A DNA stretch of 64,000 bases, from the NCBI RefSeq assembly GCF_001708965.1, contig NZ_LVJW01000003.1, positions 1,488,001 to 1,552,000 on the forward strand. The letters are read 5' to 3'. Position numbers and translations under genes: made by a program. This document shows, one piece after another, positions 62,318 through 64,000 of this stretch (position 1 is the first letter of the stretch; each line of letters begins with the position of its first letter). The stretch is from Candidatus Thiodiazotropha endoloripes. GTDB lineage: Bacteria > Pseudomonadota > Gammaproteobacteria > Chromatiales > Chromatiaceae. Under the pieces are notes generated by a model. It was not told where the DNA came from. It saw only the letters and a program-made list of their open reading frames with translations, and did no database searches.

Positions 62318-63311
62318 TCCAACCCTTATCGGCAGCTTTGTGCTGGCCAGCCTGGCTCTGGGGCTCGCCTCGGTGTTGCTCTTCTCAAACGGCTCCCTGG
62401 CCAACAAACCGACCCAGTTCATTCTCTATTTTGAAGGGGATGTGAAAGGCCTGCAGGTGGGTTCGCCCGTCAATTTTCGCGGAGTGAAGGTGGGGCAGGT
62501 CGAGTCCATGTCGATCACCTATGTTCGGGAGTCAAAAGAGTTCAGAATTCCGGTGGTGATCGGAATCCGGGATGGTCATGTGAATGTTGATGGGGTGGTC
62601 ACAGAGAGTGGCGTCAAGCTGGAACTCGATGATTTGATTGCCCAGGGTCTCAGAGCCAGGCTCAATCTGCAAAGCCTGGTGACGGGTAAACTGGAGATTG
62701 AACTCGATTTCATGCCCGAGACACCGATCCGGCTGATTGCGGAGGATAAGCGCTATCCTGAAATCCCGACGGTGCAATCGAGTATGGAGAAACTGGCCAC
62801 TGCGATAGAGCAGATACCGGTTGAGCGGATTACTCAACGGCTTTCAGAGATCCTCGACAGCATTGATGAGATGATGGCGGATGGTGAATTGAAGCGACTG
62901 ACAACCTCTCTGCTTCAGATTGCCAAGCGACTCGATCAAATCAGCCTGCTGCTTGCTGAACAGGCCCCGGAACTGTTGACGAACAGTAATGCGACACTGC
63001 TTGAGGCGAGGGCGATGATTACCGAGGTGGCCGGTACCGCGAAACAGACTCAGGCACTGATCTCAGCAACCGATGAAAACCTGACCTCGGCATTTTCCCG
63101 TTGGGACAGAACCCTGGCCAGTGGGGATCAAGCCTTTCGCCAGGTAGGGGAGACGGTCGATACAGCCGACCGGTTGCTCAATGAGGATTCGGAATTGATC
63201 AGTCAACTCACCACCACGCTGCGTGAACTGGGTAGTGCAGCACGGGCGATACGCATCATGTCTGAGTATCTTGAACGCCATCCCGAGGCCTTGCTAAGAG
63301 GGAAACAATAG
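62301..63311 (+). CDS. MlaD-like MCE domain protein
   Basis: About 336 residues. One N-terminal membrane anchor (LIGSFVLASLALGLASVLLF), then an MCE domain (FEGDVKGLQVGSPVNFRGVKVGQVESM, residues about 40-120), followed by a long helical part with Ala/Glu/Leu-rich coiled-coil character (about 180-330). It is longer than MlaD of E. coli because of the helical tail, and closer to PqiB/Mce-type proteins with one MCE domain. The start at 62301 has GAGGTGG nine bases upstream and overlaps the MlaF gene; the frame beginning at 62211 is not needed. Confidence 0.9.
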   Translation: MQSRISPTLIGSFVLASLALGLASVLLFSNGSLANKPTQFILYFEGDVKGLQVGSPVNFRGVKVGQVESMSITYVRESKEFRIPVVIGIRDGHVNVDGVVTESGVKLELDDLIAQGLRARLNLQSLVTGKLEIELDFMPETPIRLIAEDKRYPEIPTVQSSMEKLATAIEQIPVERITQRLSEILDSIDEMMADGELKRLTTSLLQIAKRLDQISLLLAEQAPELLTNSNATLLEARAMITEVAGTAKQTQALISATDENLTSAFSRWDRTLASGDQAFRQVGETVDTADRLLNEDSELISQLTTTLRELGSAARAIRIMSEYLERHPEALLRGKQ

Positions 63312-63315
63312 ACAG

Positions 63316-63939
63316 ATGAATACGCTTTCACTCAGGTCATGGATGGTGGTTTTTCTTTTGATCACCCTCTGTATCGGTTGCGCCTCACCTTCACAGCCAA
63401 CCCGCTTTTACCGCTTGGATGCAGGCAGCAACAATCTTGGTCCGATTGATCTGACCCCCAGGCCTGGTGGGGTTGTGATCGGCATCGATGAGGTGCAGCT
63501 GGCCGGGTATCTGGATCGCCCGCAAATCATTGAACGCAGCTCCAGCCATCGCCTCAAACTCTATGAGTTCGATCAGTGGGCAGGCTCGCTGCAGGAGAAC
63601 CTGCTTGGCCTGGTCAGGGAGCGGATACAGCAGCAGTTGAGTGCCATGCAGATCATCGCCTATCCTTGGCCACAGGGCTTGAAACCGGACTATGAGTTGA
63701 AACTTGCCATTCAGCGTTTTGAAAGGGTCGATGGTAGAATTGAGTTGCAGGGGTTATGGACTCTGGTCGAAACTGATCGCCGCAAAATTGTTTTGATGCA
63801 ACAGAACCGCTTGCAGGAACCGATCCAGGGGTCAACGATCGAGGCTGGTGTGGCTGCCGCCAGTGAGGCTGTCAGCAAGCTCTCGGAGCAGATCGCTGAG
63901 CAGATGTTACGCCAGATCGAGTCTGAAAAAGTGCGTTGA
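63316..63939 (+). CDS. ABC transport auxiliary lipoprotein (PqiC/DUF330-like)
   Basis: A 207-residue outer-membrane lipoprotein candidate. The signal ends in the lipobox LCIGC with the modified Cys at residue 22. The mature part has FYRLDAGS, VVIGIDEVQLAGYLDRPQIIER and the WAGSLQENLLGLVRERIQQQLS segment of the ABC_trans_aux (PqiC/DUF330) family. In MCE systems such lipoproteins link the inner-membrane complex with the outer membrane. It follows the MlaD gene after four bases and is the last gene of the operon visible here. Confidence 0.9.
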   Translation: MNTLSLRSWMVVFLLITLCIGCASPSQPTRFYRLDAGSNNLGPIDLTPRPGGVVIGIDEVQLAGYLDRPQIIERSSSHRLKLYEFDQWAGSLQENLLGLVRERIQQQLSAMQIIAYPWPQGLKPDYELKLAIQRFERVDGRIELQGLWTLVETDRRKIVLMQQNRLQEPIQGSTIEAGVAAASEAVSKLSEQIAEQMLRQIESEKVR

Positions 63940-64000
63940 TCTTAAATACCGGTTGTCCGTCGATACTGACTTACCGACCGCGGTTTGGACCTTTCATCGG

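Noticed and set aside
53291-63939. Defence or mobile-element island in the right third
   Set aside because: All genes here are metabolic, regulatory or envelope functions with normal base composition; no integrase, transposase or toxin-antitoxin genes were seen.

Overview
This 64 kb window is chromosomal DNA of a gammaproteobacterium. The run gyrA-serC-serA-pheA-hisC-tyrA-aroA-cmk-rpsA-ihfB is a classic gammaproteobacterial order. The caa3-type oxidase cluster, the paralogous EF-G and the wording of many proteins suggest a Chromatiales-like, possibly sulfur-oxidising lineage. That placement is inference from protein character only: no rRNA or other phylogenetic marker was compared. No tRNA, rRNA, CRISPR array, prophage or complete insertion sequence was recognised.

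Layout. (1) 0.2-9.0 kb: an aerobic terminal oxidase locus on the minus strand (DUF2244, coxB with a fused cytochrome c domain, coxA, a 50-residue membrane protein, ctaG, coxC), then a divergent DUF2909 gene, then SURF1, a Sco-like protein, ctaB and a DUF2333 gene. (2) 9.5-18.6 kb: a P-type cation ATPase, a very basic Lys/Arg/Ala-rich protein, an SLC13/RCK permease, two exported small proteins (isochorismatase-like and GlcG-like) and a DUF924 protein. Long non-coding stretches here hold hairpins and a possible small RNA. (3) 18.6-31.6 kb: a second EF-G, a multidomain signalling protein with degenerate GGDEF and EAL domains, an overlapping pair of DUF697 GTPases, DUF2461, two small putative metal-binding proteins, a KefB-type antiporter and a 53-residue orphan. 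(4) 31.6-36.6 kb: yciK, gph (apparently starting at AUU) and ubiG beside mtaD, with mtnA divergent (ubiquinone, phosphoglycolate and methylthioadenosine salvage). (5) 36.7-49.2 kb: gyrA and the serine/aromatic amino acid operon through cmk, rpsA and ihfB. (6) 49.3-60.1 kb: a phosphate-themed block with phoB-phoR, a CNNM/CorC-like transporter, ppk1, an archaeal-type phosphoglycerate mutase homologue with Thr where Ser is usual, a 2-phosphoglycerate kinase with an ATP-cone domain, and a response-regulator PP2C phosphatase with a kinase-like ATPase domain. (7) 60.4-63.9 kb: a four-gene MCE lipid-transport operon (STAS-MlaE, MlaF, MlaD, lipoprotein).

Most of the window is ordinary core genome. 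The most interesting points are the 2-phosphoglycerate kinase / phosphoglycerate-mutase-like / polyphosphate kinase set, the overlapping DUF697 GTPase pair, the AUU-initiated gph, the unannotatably short oxidase gene overlapping ctaG, a 151-bp element with 25-bp terminal inverted repeats behind phoB, and a possible small RNA at about 14.0-14.1 kb. Gene starts were chosen by Shine-Dalgarno spacing and family length; all functions are assigned by reading motifs and were not confirmed by database search.
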